From contig JAKVON010000009.1 of assembly GCA_022482785.1 (NCBI GenBank), positions 1-64,000 of the forward strand: a DNA stretch of 64,000 nucleotides. Direction: 5' to 3'. The notes under the pieces are model-generated. The model was not told the DNA's origin and ran no database searches. It saw only the letters and a list, made by a program, of their open reading frames with translations. Source of the stretch: Atopobiaceae bacterium. Lineage in GTDB: Bacteria; Actinomycetota; Coriobacteriia; Coriobacteriales; Atopobiaceae. The translations under genes were made by a program, and so were the position numbers. This document shows, piece by piece, positions 7,269 to 16,037 of the stretch. Positions within the stretch are counted from its first letter, which is position 1. Each line of letters opens with the position of its first letter.

Positions 7269-8735
7269 CTACGCCCACGCCGGGACATAGGTCATGTACC
7301 GTGGCGCCGTGTCTGGGTCGACCGGCTTGATCATCCCTGCCTCCACGGCCGCTCCGATGAGTCGCGAGACGGTCGACTGGCTCGGACCGTCATCGCCGAA
7401 CCGCGAGCGGAGGGACTGGTTGCTCATGGCGGTGCCGTTCGTGTAGCAGATGCATGCGTGCCAGTAGCAGGACAGGAGGCGGCCATGTGCATCCATGCTG
7501 CGGAACGGTACATAGGACATGATCGTCACCCTCATGCTCCCGCCTGCCGGCGAGTACTCCTTGACCTCGGGGGCGGGGAGGAACATGCCCTCGCAGGAGG
7601 AGATGATCTTGTCCCACCCCGTTCCCAGCTCCTCGCAGTAGTGGAATCGCCTCATAAGGCTTGCGAGCTGCTGGTTGCGTGATCGGGGCGGGTTGTCGAC
7701 CAGTCTGAGGGGCTCTACGAGGGACCTCCCTGGGTTGGTGAAGTCCATGCGGTCGCGGAAGATCTCCACGACGGGGCCGCTCCCAGACAGCGTCAGGTCC
7801 TGGTGAATCAGTGCGTTTGCGAGGACCTCCCTGACGGCCCTCTCCGGGTACGCGGTCGTTGCGACCCTTCGGGCCCCTTGGATGTCCTCCCGAGCCGGCG
7901 TGAGGGCCATGATCATCTCGACGGCCGTCTCGAAGTCACAGGCGTATCCGCTCTGGGACTCCCTCTCCCTGAGCATGTCGGTGCGGGTGGCATCCTCGTA
8001 TTGGACGATTCGGAGCGCCTTGCGGGAGACGGTCGGGAAGTCCCTGAGCCTCTTCGCCAGGAGGATGGCTCCCAGGTTGGTGATGGCGTGTCTCCCGTCG
8101 TCTTGCCGGCAAAGGATGCCGTCCTCGAGGAGGTAGTGCGCCACCTCCTCCTGGCCCTGGGGCATGGGTATCCCTAGAAGCGAGAAGTACTTGGGATAGT
8201 CGATGAGGGCGAGGGCCCGGTCGAGTTCGAGCCCGCCGACGGCAGGGGCAGCCTCGAAGTCCGACTGGGTGATCCTATCCCAGACGGCGGCCTCTATCGA
8301 CGGGTAGTCCCGCAGGAGCTTCGTATAGCTCCCCACCCGCACGTAGGCCGTTCTCTCGAAATCGACGGTATGCGAGCATGCGGCATCTATCATGAGCACG
8401 GTGACGTGCCTGCCGCGCACGTCCGTCTCCCTGAACCCGAACGAGGCGTTGTCGGAGAGCTGGTGGTGGAGCCAGTTCTCGAGCTCCTCGTTCCCCACCT
8501 TGAACTCCCTGTACCTGAACGTAGACCCGATGACCTCATGGGTCGTGTCGTCTACGCCCCATACCATGTAGGCAGAGGGGACCTTGTGCTGACATGCCGA
8601 GTTGGCAAGGGCACTGATGTCTCGGCCGATCATGTTGGGGTCCTTGTTGCTGACCTTGAACTCCAGCCACTCGGTCTCGGAGCCCTGGCTTCGCAGCTCG
8701 TCAACGAGCGATGGTATGTCGAGCTCGCCGTTCAT
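7269..8735 (-). CDS. AlbA_2 / GHKL ATP-binding protein (RecG-C-like regulator)
   Basis: A protein of 488 residues. The N-terminal part (about 20-150) is an AlbA_2 (Schlafen-type) domain with ETEWLEFKVSNKD and ISALANSACQHK. The middle has YPERAVREVLANALIHQDL, DFTNPGRSL and ELGTGWDKI, which are the N, G1 and G2 boxes of the HATPase_c_4 (GHKL) fold. The C-terminus looks like a winged helix (SNQSLRSRFGDDGPSQSTVSRLIGAA). Such proteins are often labelled RecG-like helicases but lack helicase motifs. They occur widely in islands as regulators or putative defence genes. ATG 8735, with a GAGGG ribosome site, is preferred over the upstream one at 8771. Confidence 0.82.
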   Translation of the reverse strand: MNGELDIPSLVDELRSQGSETEWLEFKVSNKDPNMIGRDISALANSACQHKVPSAYMVWGVDDTTHEVIGSTFRYREFKVGNEELENWLHHQLSDNASFGFRETDVRGRHVTVLMIDAACSHTVDFERTAYVRVGSYTKLLRDYPSIEAAVWDRITQSDFEAAPAVGGLELDRALALIDYPKYFSLLGIPMPQGQEEVAHYLLEDGILCRQDDGRHAITNLGAILLAKRLRDFPTVSRKALRIVQYEDATRTDMLRERESQSGYACDFETAVEMIMALTPAREDIQGARRVATTAYPERAVREVLANALIHQDLTLSGSGPVVEIFRDRMDFTNPGRSLVEPLRLVDNPPRSRNQQLASLMRRFHYCEELGTGWDKIISSCEGMFLPAPEVKEYSPAGGSMRVTIMSYVPFRSMDAHGRLLSCYWHACICYTNGTAMSNQSLRSRFGDDGPSQSTVSRLIGAAVEAGMIKPVDPDTAPRYMTYVPAWA

Positions 8736-8840
8736 CGTTCCCTCGCCTCCGCATAGGACATCCAATGCCAAGAATAGCCGACTTGCCGTGTGTCGCTGGC
8801 TGGCCGATGCAGGTAGACCTGAAGCCCCTCATGTGGGTCC

Positions 8841-10103
8841 TTAGCCCTGGCGCCTGCGTCCTGGCTCCCCTGCCACTCCCGGGAACAGCAGGACCGTGCC
8901 TCCCTTGTCGGGGTCCGGCCTCCTGCTCATGACGTCGTCGATGGTCTTCGCCGCGGCCCTCTTGGAGGCCGGGTCCGCGCTTGCGTAGATGTCGAGCGTC
9001 ATCGAGGCGTTGGCATGCCCCAGGATCGAGCTCACGGTCTTCACGTCCACGCCCTCGGCGATGGCGAAGGTGGCGAACGTGTGCCTGAGGTCGTGGAACG
9101 AGGGTACCCTGCCCTGCGTGCCCACGAGCCCCATCGAGCTCGCGAGCGCGTTCCACTGCTTCCAGACGGTGAAGACGCTCGCATATCCCCCGCGGACGTC
9201 GCCCAGCACGTAGAGCTGCGCCATGCGCTCGCGGGAGTCGTCGAGGTCGGCCTCGAGCCGCTCGGCCCTCATCTCGCGGTAGCGGTGTCGGAGCGGCCCC
9301 ACGAGCGCCTCGGCCATGGGGACGTCGCGCCTGCCGCTCGCCGTCTTGGGCTCCTTCACGTAGGTCCTGCCGCCGTCGCGGGCGATGGCGCGCCTCACCC
9401 ACACGGTCCTCGCGTCGAAGTCGACGTCGCCCCACCTGAGCGCGCAGATCTCGCCCTGCCTCATGCCGGTCATGAGGGCGATGGTGACGGCGAGGTTGAA
9501 GGGCGTGTCGGCCGCCGCCTCGAGGTAGGCGAGGAGCGTCCTCCTCTGGTCGTCCGGGAGGGCGTTCGGCATCGTGCGGGCGACCTTCGGCGCCCTCACG
9601 CGTGCGACGGGGTTGCGGTCGAGCAGGCCGTCCTCTATGGCCTCCTCGCACACGGTCTTGAGGAGGACGTGCGCCTTCCTCACGGTCTTGGGGGAGAGGC
9701 CGCGTTCGGGACCCATGAGGTCCGCCTCCCATGCCTGGACGTCCTCCGTCGTGAGGTCACGCATCGCTATGCCGCAGAGCCCCTCGTCGGCATAGCCTAC
9801 GTCGCATCGGTAGCCGCGGATCGTGGTCCTCTCCACGGACCTGGACGTCTCGAGTGTGTCGACGTAGTGGCTCATGTAGTCGATGACGGTGATGTCCGGC
9901 CTCATCGACGTCCTCGGCTTGCGCCCTCCCGCACGCCTTTCGAGCGTCGCTCGTACCTCGGCGAGCTCCCGTTTGGCATCTCGCATGTTGGCCGCCTCGA
10001 GCGTGCGGCTCGTCTGGTGCCACCGCCCGTCGCCGTCCTTGTACTTGAAGATCCCGCGGTAGGGAGGGACGTCTCCCCGGACGAAGCAGTTCGTATATAA
10101 CAT
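8841..10103 (-). CDS. Tyrosine-type site-specific integrase
   Basis: A 420-residue phage/island integrase. The N-terminal 60 residues form an arm-binding segment (GIFKYKDGDGRWHQTSRTL), followed by a SAM-like core-binding domain at about 70-175. The catalytic domain shows all expected residues: R in TGMRQGEICALRWGD, K in VKEPKTASGRR, H and R in HDLRHTFAT, H in ILGHANASMT, and the nucleophile Y in LDIYASAD. It lies 160 bases from the tRNA-Met fragment and points away from it, the usual position for the enzyme that inserted the island. It would act on the tRNA-Met core site at 10266-10310. Confidence 0.93.
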   Translation of the reverse strand: MLYTNCFVRGDVPPYRGIFKYKDGDGRWHQTSRTLEAANMRDAKRELAEVRATLERRAGGRKPRTSMRPDITVIDYMSHYVDTLETSRSVERTTIRGYRCDVGYADEGLCGIAMRDLTTEDVQAWEADLMGPERGLSPKTVRKAHVLLKTVCEEAIEDGLLDRNPVARVRAPKVARTMPNALPDDQRRTLLAYLEAAADTPFNLAVTIALMTGMRQGEICALRWGDVDFDARTVWVRRAIARDGGRTYVKEPKTASGRRDVPMAEALVGPLRHRYREMRAERLEADLDDSRERMAQLYVLGDVRGGYASVFTVWKQWNALASSMGLVGTQGRVPSFHDLRHTFATFAIAEGVDVKTVSSILGHANASMTLDIYASADPASKRAAAKTIDDVMSRRPDPDKGGTVLLFPGVAGEPGRRRQG

Positions 10104-10119
10104 TCATTCCACCTCTTAT

Positions 10120-10139
10120 GCACCAAGGGGCCTTGGTGC
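10120..10139. promoter_or_regulatory. Palindrome between integrase and attachment site
   Basis: GCACCAAGG-GG-CCTTGGTGC is a perfect 20-base palindrome, and a further GCACCAA copy follows at about 10144. Its place between int and att suggests an operator for int or an arm-type integrase/excisionase site. This is inference from position. Confidence 0.45.
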
Positions 10140-10265
10140 GCGCGCACCAAATCCCGATTACCGTGCAGGACTGTCTTGGCAAAGTTGTACCACGCTGTCC
10201 TGGTACCAGCGGCGACGTTGGCCGTATTGGCGAGCATGGCGAGAAAGAACATCAAATATTATTGA

Positions 10266-10310
10266 CTCATAACCCGGAGGTCATCGGTTCAAATCCGGTC
10301 CCCGCGACCA
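10266..10310 (+). other. Displaced 3' half of tRNA-Met (attachment site)
   Basis: CTCATAACCCGG, a variable loop, a T-arm with GGTTCAAATCC, the acceptor 3' strand and an encoded CCA are present. They correspond to an initiator tRNA-Met from the CAU anticodon loop onward; the CCC after the anticodon loop is the initiator hallmark. The 30 bases before it do not form a D-arm or 5' acceptor strand, so no complete tRNA is encoded here. This is what is left at one border when an element enters the tRNA at the anticodon loop. Confidence 0.82.
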
Positions 10311-10318
10311 AAATTTAA

Positions 10319-10351
10319 CCCTCTGCCTGGTAAAACAGGCGGAGGGTTTTT
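10319..10351 (+). terminator. Terminator of the original tRNA-Met gene
   Basis: CCCTCTGCCTG pairs with CAGGCGGAGGG across a 6-base loop, with one T-G wobble, and is followed by five T. It lies directly behind the tRNA fragment, so it marks resident chromosome. Confidence 0.85.
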
Positions 10352-10563
10352 CGTTAGAAACGACCGCACATGGACAGATGGGCCGCGGGCGCGGCCGGTA
10401 CCACATCGGGTTTGAGATGACCTGCGGTTTTTGTCCTGTGTCCCATGGCCGTGCTCGCGTGCCTTCCGCGGCAAAGAAGAATCCCGCCGCTGGCAAGCCA
10501 TGCGACGGGATCCTTCGTGTCGTGAAGCCTCGTTCCTTCCGAAACCGGCGTCTCGCAGAAGTC

Positions 10564-11112
10564 TTACTCCTGCGGGCCCTGGTACGTGGCGCTGCTGGCG
10601 AATCCGTAGTACAGCGTCAGGATGTTGGGGAAGAAGATGGACAGGATTCCGCAGCCCGTGCCCTTGTTGTACGCGTGGGCCATCTTTATGCAGAAGCGGA
10701 TGTACCAGACCAGGCACACGATGGAGGCGATCATGACGATGAAGGCGATGACCGGGTTGGAGGTCATGTCGACCGTCGTGCCGCTCACCGTCGAGCCACT
10801 CGTCGCCGTGCCGCTCATCGTGATCGTCCCGGAGAGCGCGGCGGCGGCGATGCCCGAGATGATGTAGATGAGGAACTGCTTCGCGCCGTCCTTCCAGCAG
10901 AGGCAGAACGCAACGTAGATGTTATAGATGGGGATGATGGACTTCCACCCCTTCTCGCCGGCCTTGGTGAACATCTTCCAGTACGCGACGATGAGCAACA
11001 CCCAGATTGCGATGGAGAGGGCCACGATGACCCCGGTCATGCCGAGCAGTATCGCCGCGGCGGTAGACGAGCTTATCGGCTGGCCGTTGATCGTTCCCGA
11101 GAAGGTTCCCAT
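10564..11112 (-). CDS. DUF5684 family membrane protein
   Basis: A 182-residue integral membrane protein with four to five predicted helices: AAAILLGMTGVIVALSIAIW, then YNIYVAFCLCW and FLIYIISGIAAAALS, then FIVMIASIVCLVWYI and a last segment. The motif FTKAGEKGWKSIIPIYN, right after the first helix, is characteristic of DUF5684 proteins. Its function is unknown. The start at 11112 has a GGGAG ribosome site, whereas the longer frame back to 11217 would add a charged tail ahead of it. It is divergent from the FKBP gene. Confidence 0.75.
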   Translation of the reverse strand: MGTFSGTINGQPISSSTAAAILLGMTGVIVALSIAIWVLLIVAYWKMFTKAGEKGWKSIIPIYNIYVAFCLCWKDGAKQFLIYIISGIAAAALSGTITMSGTATSGSTVSGTTVDMTSNPVIAFIVMIASIVCLVWYIRFCIKMAHAYNKGTGCGILSIFFPNILTLYYGFASSATYQGPQE

Positions 11113-11286
11113 ATGTTCTCCCAACTTGTTTCGCTTCTGTCTTCTGTTCGTGCGGAGAGACGCGGCGTGAGAACGCCATGCCCTTTTGAGTAATATATCG
11201 TTTATGTGGAATCCCAATCAGTGGATTTCATTAAGAAAGGGAAAAGAAAGGCGCGAATTTCGTAACACGAGGAGACGGGAACACCC

Positions 11287-11709
11287 ATGTCCAACGAAGG
11301 CAAGAAGGTCAAGGCCCACTATCGTGGCACGCTCGACGATGGCACCCAGTTCGACAGCTCGTACGACCGGGGGGAGCCCATCGAGTTCACCTGCGGTGCG
11401 GGCCAGATGATCGCAGGCTTCGACGACGCGGTGCGCGGCATGGCCGTGGGGGAGAGGAAGACCGTCCACCTCGAGCCTGCCGAGGCCTACGGCGAGCGCC
11501 GCGAGGACCTCGTCGTGAGGTTCCCCATCGACCAGGTGCCCAACCCCGAGCAGCTCTCCGTCGGGGACAAGGTGATGCTCTCCGGCCCCATGGGCCAGCC
11601 CATCCCCGCCACAGTCGCGGCGATCGACGCCGAGGCCGTCACGGTCGACGCCAACCACGACCTCGCTGGCAAGGCGCTCAACTTCGAGATCGAGCTCGTC
11701 GAGGCCTAG
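11287..11709 (+). CDS. FKBP-type peptidyl-prolyl isomerase (SlyD-like)
   Basis: A 140-residue cytoplasmic isomerase and chaperone. The FKBP core is formed by VKAHYRGTLDDGTQFDSSYDRGEP and GQMIAGFDDAVRGMAVGERK. It is interrupted by the insert-in-flap region (about 70-120), as in SlyD, and closes with LNFEIELVEA. The metal-binding His-rich tail of Enterobacterial SlyD is absent. The ATG follows an AGGAGA site by 11 bases. The downstream hydrolase starts 4 bases after the stop, so the two are probably co-transcribed. Confidence 0.9.
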   Translation: MSNEGKKVKAHYRGTLDDGTQFDSSYDRGEPIEFTCGAGQMIAGFDDAVRGMAVGERKTVHLEPAEAYGERREDLVVRFPIDQVPNPEQLSVGDKVMLSGPMGQPIPATVAAIDAEAVTVDANHDLAGKALNFEIELVEA

Positions 11710-11712
11710 GGG

Positions 11713-12444
11713 ATGGCGACTCGCGAGAAGGCCGGCGGAGGCCTGCGCCGTCACATCCTCAGGCGCGTGCTGCTCGCGGTGGCCGTCGCGCTCGCGGCGT
11801 GCGTCGGCGGCTTCCTGATCTGGACGACGGACTACTATCACGCCGACGCGACGGCCACGGCCGTCGAGCAGCAGGACGCCTCCCTCGAGCACATCGGGAA
11901 CCAGGTGGTCCTACCTGCCGACGGTGCGACCACGGCGCTCGTCTTCTATCCGGGCGCCAAGGTGGAGGCGACGGCATACCTGCCCATCCTCGAGAAGGTC
12001 CGGCAGCGCTGCGCCGTCACCTGCGTCCTCGTCGAGATGCCCCTCAACCTCGCGATATTCGATCAGAATGCCGCGGACGGGGTGATGGCGTCCCACCCCG
12101 AGATAACCACGTGGTTCCTCGGCGGCCACTCGATGGGCGGGGCGATGGCCAGCTCCTACGCGGCATCCCACAAGGACAAGGTCGCCGGCCTCATCCTCCT
12201 CGGCTCCTACGTCTATGGCGACTACCCGCCTGCCGACGCGCTCACCGTCTACGGCACCTTCAACTCGAACCTCGAGAAGGACATCCACTACACCGACAAC
12301 ATCGTGAAGATCGACGGCGGCAACCATGCCCAGTTCGGCAACTACGGCAAGCAGTCCGGAGACCCCGATGCCACCATCTCGGCCGACGAGCAGCAGGACG
12401 AGGCCGTCGACGCGATAGCGTCGTTCGTGGCCGCCCGGACATAG
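11713..12444 (+). CDS. Membrane-anchored alpha/beta hydrolase
   Basis: A 243-residue protein with an N-terminal membrane helix (VLLAVAVALAACVGGFLIW) that serves as anchor or uncleaved signal. The nucleophile elbow GGHSMGGAMA and a C-terminal GGNHAQFG histidine are present. The core matches the small Abhydrolase_5/DLH-like group in which the helix domain is reduced. The substrate is unknown; the location outside the membrane suggests cell-envelope or peptide/lipid esters, but this is a guess. It is translationally close to the FKBP gene upstream, and the convergent gene beyond is separated by a terminator. Confidence 0.8.
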   Translation: MATREKAGGGLRRHILRRVLLAVAVALAACVGGFLIWTTDYYHADATATAVEQQDASLEHIGNQVVLPADGATTALVFYPGAKVEATAYLPILEKVRQRCAVTCVLVEMPLNLAIFDQNAADGVMASHPEITTWFLGGHSMGGAMASSYAASHKDKVAGLILLGSYVYGDYPPADALTVYGTFNSNLEKDIHYTDNIVKIDGGNHAQFGNYGKQSGDPDATISADEQQDEAVDAIASFVAART

Positions 12445-12446
12445 CG

Positions 12447-12465
12447 AGGCCCGCGGGGCGGGCCT
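12447..12465. terminator. Bidirectional hairpin between convergent genes
   Basis: AGGCCCGC pairs with GCGGGCCT across GGG. It lies between the hydrolase stop and the end of the convergent alpha-glucosidase gene. There is no clear U-tract, so efficiency is uncertain. Confidence 0.55.
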
Positions 12466-12474
12466 TCCCGGCCC

Positions 12475-14295
12475 TCAGCCGAGCATGACCCAGGCGCTGG
12501 CGTCCTGGGGGAGCCGCCCGCCCACGAGCGGCGCCGACGCGAGCAGGACCTCTCCCTCGGGGAGCTCTGCCGGCCTCGACCCGAAGTTGGTGAGGCACGC
12601 CCAGCCGTTCGCCCTGCGGAAGGCGATGACGCCGCCCTCCCATCCGTTCGCGCCGTCGGGCATGCCCGAGCCGGCATCCTGGCCGAGCCACTCGAGGTCG
12701 TTCATCTCCTCCGGCGTGGCGGCGGGGTTTCGCAGCCTCCTCCTGATGGCGAGGGCATGACGATAGAAGTTGAGCTCCGAGGCCTCGTCCGACTCTTCCA
12801 CGTCGACGGACCTCTCTGCGAACCATGCCGGCTGGGGGAGATGCGGGGCGGCCGAGGGCGTGCCGTCGGGCCTTCTGGCAGGGGAGAAGCCGAACGAGCC
12901 GCCCGCGCCGAACTCGTCGCCCTCGGCATCGAGCCGTGGCGCGTCGGCGGCGACCCAAGGCAGGGGCACGCGGCATCCGTCGCGGCCCTTGAACGTCGCG
13001 GCCCCGGAGGTGTGCAGGGAGGTCGGGTCCTCGAGCCTGTCCCAGGCGATGTTGGCGACCTCGAACAGGCCGAGCTCCTCTCCCTGCCAGAGGTAGGCCG
13101 AGCCTGGCAGCGCGAGCTCGAGCAGCAGGGCGGCGCGGGCGCGCCTGAGGCCCAGCTCGCGGTCCTCCGCATAGCCCAGGCCGTCCCGGGTGAGCCAGTC
13201 CTTGGCGAGCTGGTGGTATCCGGTGCCCTCCACCTGCGGAAGCCCGTATCGGGAGGCGACGCGGACCATGTCGTGGTTCGAGAGGACCCAGGTCGAGGTC
13301 GAGCGTGCGCGGCGCCCGCTGGCCAGCCCCGCCTCGATGGCGGCATGGAGGCCCTCGCGGCACCAGAGGCTCTTCGCGAAGTCGAAGTTGAACACCTGCC
13401 CCAGCTCGTCGGGGCTGGCATAGAGGTACTGGCGTTCCGGTCGCACCCATGCCTCGGCGACGGCGAAGGGACGGGGGTCGTACTCGTCGAGCACCTTCCT
13501 CCACGAGCGGTATATCTCATGCACCTCGTCGCGGTCATAGAGGGGGTGGCTGCCGTCGGCGGGCAGCCACGCCTCGCCGATGGAGTCATGCCTGTCGAGC
13601 ACCTCCGCGGGAAGGTCGAGGTCCTTCGCCAGCCCGTGGGCCACGTCCACCCGGAACCCGTCGGCGCCGTGGTCGCACCAGAACCGGAGCGTCTTCTCGA
13701 AGTCCGCGCGCACCTCGGGGTTGTCCCAGTTGAGGTCGGGCTGCTGCCAGGCGAACAGGTGCAGGTACCACTGCCCGTCGGGGGTGCCGTCGGGCATCGA
13801 CTTGGGCATGCGCCTCCAGGCGGGTCCGCCGAAGTGCGAGGTCCAGCTGGTGGGCGGCTCGTCGCCATCGGGCCCCGTACCGTCCCGGAACAGGTAGCGC
13901 GCCCTGGCGGGCGATCCTGGCCTCGAGGCGATCGCCTCCTGGAACCAGGGATGGAGGCGAGAGGTGTGGTTGGGCACGATGTCGACGATGACCCTGAGCC
14001 CGGCGTCGTGCGCCGCCTCCGCGAGCGCGTCGAAGTCGTCCATGGTCCCCAGGCGGGGGTCGACGTCGCGGTAGTCGGCGACGTCGTATCCCCCGTCGGC
14101 AAGCTCGCTCGGGTAGAACGGCGAGAGCCAGATGGCATCGATGCCGAGGCCGGAGAGGTAGCCCATCTTCGACGTGATGCCCGCCAGGTCTCCCAGGCCG
14201 TCGCCGGTCGAGTCCTTGAACGAGCGGGGGTACACCTGGTACACAACCGCCTGGGCCCACCAGAGGTCCCCCTCGAAGCCCGTCTGATCCCTCAT
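12475..14295 (-). CDS. GH13 alpha-glucosidase (oligo-1,6-glucosidase type)
   Basis: A 606-residue cytoplasmic glycosidase that releases glucose from short alpha-glucosides. The four GH13 signature regions are present: DIVPNHTS, GFRVDVAHG (nucleophile D), VAEAWV (acid/base E) and LSNHDM. The QPDLNWDNPEVR and AIWLSPFYPSELADGGYDVADY segments are typical of alpha-glucosidases of actinobacteria rather than amylases. No signal peptide is present. It is transcribed away from the ABC transporter operon, and the 340-base gap between them holds three copies of a TGTTTAAACA-like operator, so both are probably induced by the same alpha-linked sugar. Confidence 0.9.
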   Translation of the reverse strand: MRDQTGFEGDLWWAQAVVYQVYPRSFKDSTGDGLGDLAGITSKMGYLSGLGIDAIWLSPFYPSELADGGYDVADYRDVDPRLGTMDDFDALAEAAHDAGLRVIVDIVPNHTSRLHPWFQEAIASRPGSPARARYLFRDGTGPDGDEPPTSWTSHFGGPAWRRMPKSMPDGTPDGQWYLHLFAWQQPDLNWDNPEVRADFEKTLRFWCDHGADGFRVDVAHGLAKDLDLPAEVLDRHDSIGEAWLPADGSHPLYDRDEVHEIYRSWRKVLDEYDPRPFAVAEAWVRPERQYLYASPDELGQVFNFDFAKSLWCREGLHAAIEAGLASGRRARSTSTWVLSNHDMVRVASRYGLPQVEGTGYHQLAKDWLTRDGLGYAEDRELGLRRARAALLLELALPGSAYLWQGEELGLFEVANIAWDRLEDPTSLHTSGAATFKGRDGCRVPLPWVAADAPRLDAEGDEFGAGGSFGFSPARRPDGTPSAAPHLPQPAWFAERSVDVEESDEASELNFYRHALAIRRRLRNPAATPEEMNDLEWLGQDAGSGMPDGANGWEGGVIAFRRANGWACLTNFGSRPAELPEGEVLLASAPLVGGRLPQDASAWVMLG

Positions 14296-14357
14296 GCCAT
14301 CCTCGCTCTCGTGCCGTCGTGGGCCGATTCTCCGCGATTATAGTTCGATTTGAATGA

Positions 14358-14547
14358 TGTATAAACAACAAAGGAAGTCAAGGGGACATCTGCGCCTATT
14401 CCGGCAGCCTGCCCCCTCTTGGCGAGCTTCCGCCAGACTGCCTTTCACAGGCTAAAAACGACCGATTGGCAGAGAGTTGGAAAGATGTTTAGACAACTGG
14501 CAAATAGCCGCCTATTTTGGATGGTGACTTCAGAGAATGTTTAAACA
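14358..14547. promoter_or_regulatory. Three operator palindromes between the alpha-glucosidase and ABC operons
   Basis: TGTATAAACA (14358-14367), TGTTTAGACA (14486-14495) and TGTTTAAACA (14538-14547) are copies of one palindromic site. The first lies next to the alpha-glucosidase start and the other two are upstream of the binding-protein gene. The half-site TGT(T/A)TA matches GntR/TreR-type operators. A perfect version occurs before the PTS gene at 19914. Confidence 0.65.
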
Positions 14548-14638
14548 AGAAGCCACGAATTGAGAAGAGCGGGACGGACGGCAGGCAATCGGGCGAGAGG
14601 GAGAGTCTCGCCGGGAACGCATCGACAGGGAGGATGTC

Positions 14639-15956
14639 ATGAACATGAACGGAAGCGTGAGCAGGAGAGACTTCGTCATGCTGGGATCGGTCGTGCTGGC
14701 CGGGCTCGGCCTGAGCGCGTGCGCGGGCGGCTCGGGCTCGGGCGCGACCGGCTCGACGGCGTCGGGGGCCAAGGGCTCGGTCTACTACCTCAACTTCAAG
14801 CCCGAGGTCGACGACCAGTGGCAGGCCCTCGCCAAGAAGTACACCGACGCCAAGGGCATCGACGTCAAGGTCGTCACCGCCGCCTCCGGAACCTACGAGG
14901 AGAAGCTCAAGAGCGAGATGGCCAAGAGCTCGGCCCCCACGCTCTTCCAGGTGAGCGGCTACGTCGGCCTCGCCAACTGGAAGGAGTACTGCGCCGATCT
15001 CTCGGGCTCCGGCATCTACGGCCAGCTCACCAACTCCGACCTCGTCCTCAAGGACGGCAGCAAGGTCGACGCGATCGGCTTCGTCGAGGAGGACTACGGC
15101 ATCGTCTACAACAAGTCGCTGCTCTCAAAGGCTGGATACAAGGAGTCCGACATCACCGACTTCGCCTCCCTCAAGAAGGTCGCCGACGACATCCAGGCCC
15201 GCAAGGACGCCCTGGGCATCAAGGGCGCCTTCGTGAGCTCGGGCCTCGACTCGAGCTCGAGCTGGCGCTTCACCAACCACCTCGCCAACATGCCCCTCTA
15301 CTTCGAGTTCAAGGACGACAACGTCACCAACCCAGACACCATCAAGGGCACCTACCTCTCTAGCTACAAGGACATCTTCGACCTCTACATCACCGACAGG
15401 CACCTGCGACAGATCGCAGCTCTCCGCCAAGACCGCCGACGACGCCGTGAGCGAGTTCGTCAACGGCGACGCCGTCTTCTACCAGAACGGCACCTGGGGC
15501 TACAAGGACATCAAGTCCGTCGGCGACGACAACCTCGGCTTCCTGCCCATCTACATCGGCGTGGGCGACCAGAAGAGCCAGGGGCTGTGCGCCGGCACCG
15601 AGAACTACTGGTGCGTCAACTCCGGTGCCTCCGCCGAGGACCAGCAGGCGACGCTCGACTTCATCAACTGGGTCGTCACCTCGGAAGACGGCACCTCGTC
15701 GCTCGCCAACGACATGGGCTTCTCCTGCCCGTTCAAGTCGGCCAAGGAGCCGTCGAACCCGCTCGCCAAGCTCGCAAAGGCGTCAATCGCCTCCGGTAAG
15801 ACCCCTGTGAGCTGGGCGTTCTCCGTCCAACCTGGTACCGAGTACCGCAAGGGCCTCGCCAATGCCCTCACCTCCTATTCCGCCGGCGGCTCGTGGGACG
15901 GCGTCAAGAAGGCGTTCGTCGACGACTGGGCGACCGAGAAGGCTGCCTCCAAGTAG
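14639..15956 (+). CDS. Sugar ABC transporter substrate-binding lipoprotein (one frame break)
   Basis: A solute-binding protein of about 438 residues from family 1. It starts MNMNGSVSRRDFVMLG with a twin-arginine-like signal and has a lipobox, GLSAC, near residue 26, so it is anchored outside the membrane. The mature part begins SVYYLNFKPEVDDQWQ and has the usual two-lobed binding fold, ending SWDGVKKAFVDDWATEKAASK. Frame is lost at 15399-15400, where one extra G occurs. Removing it reads DLYITDSTCDRSQLSAK and joins the two halves. It is the first gene of the four-gene transporter operon. Confidence 0.87.
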
Positions 15957-16037
15957 CCTCGCTCGCTATCGGCAAACCCGGGGAGGGGGACGAGCCGGCC
16001 TTGGCCGCCCGTCCCTCTCCTGAGGACAGGAGACGAA

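Larger units (their letters stand above)
1..10310. mobile_element. Genomic island integrated in a tRNA-Met gene (right end; left end outside window)
   Basis: The stretch holds two transposases, a retron, proteins of unknown or defence-like type and a tyrosine integrase at the end next to a displaced tRNA 3' half (10266-10310). An integrase lying beside a partial tRNA copy is the usual layout of an element inserted by site-specific recombination in a tRNA gene. Base composition is uneven, with the retron clearly less GC-rich than the chromosome to the right. Only the right boundary is seen directly. The left boundary, which should carry the intact tRNA-Met gene, is inferred to lie before base 1. 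Confidence 0.75.

Noticed and set aside
7269..8735. A RecG-type DNA helicase
   Set aside because: No Walker A/B or other helicase motifs are present; the similarity is to the AlbA_2 plus GHKL proteins that are often misnamed so.
10230..10310. A complete tRNA-Met gene
   Set aside because: Only the anticodon loop onward fits; the 5' acceptor strand and D-arm are not present in the bases before 10266.
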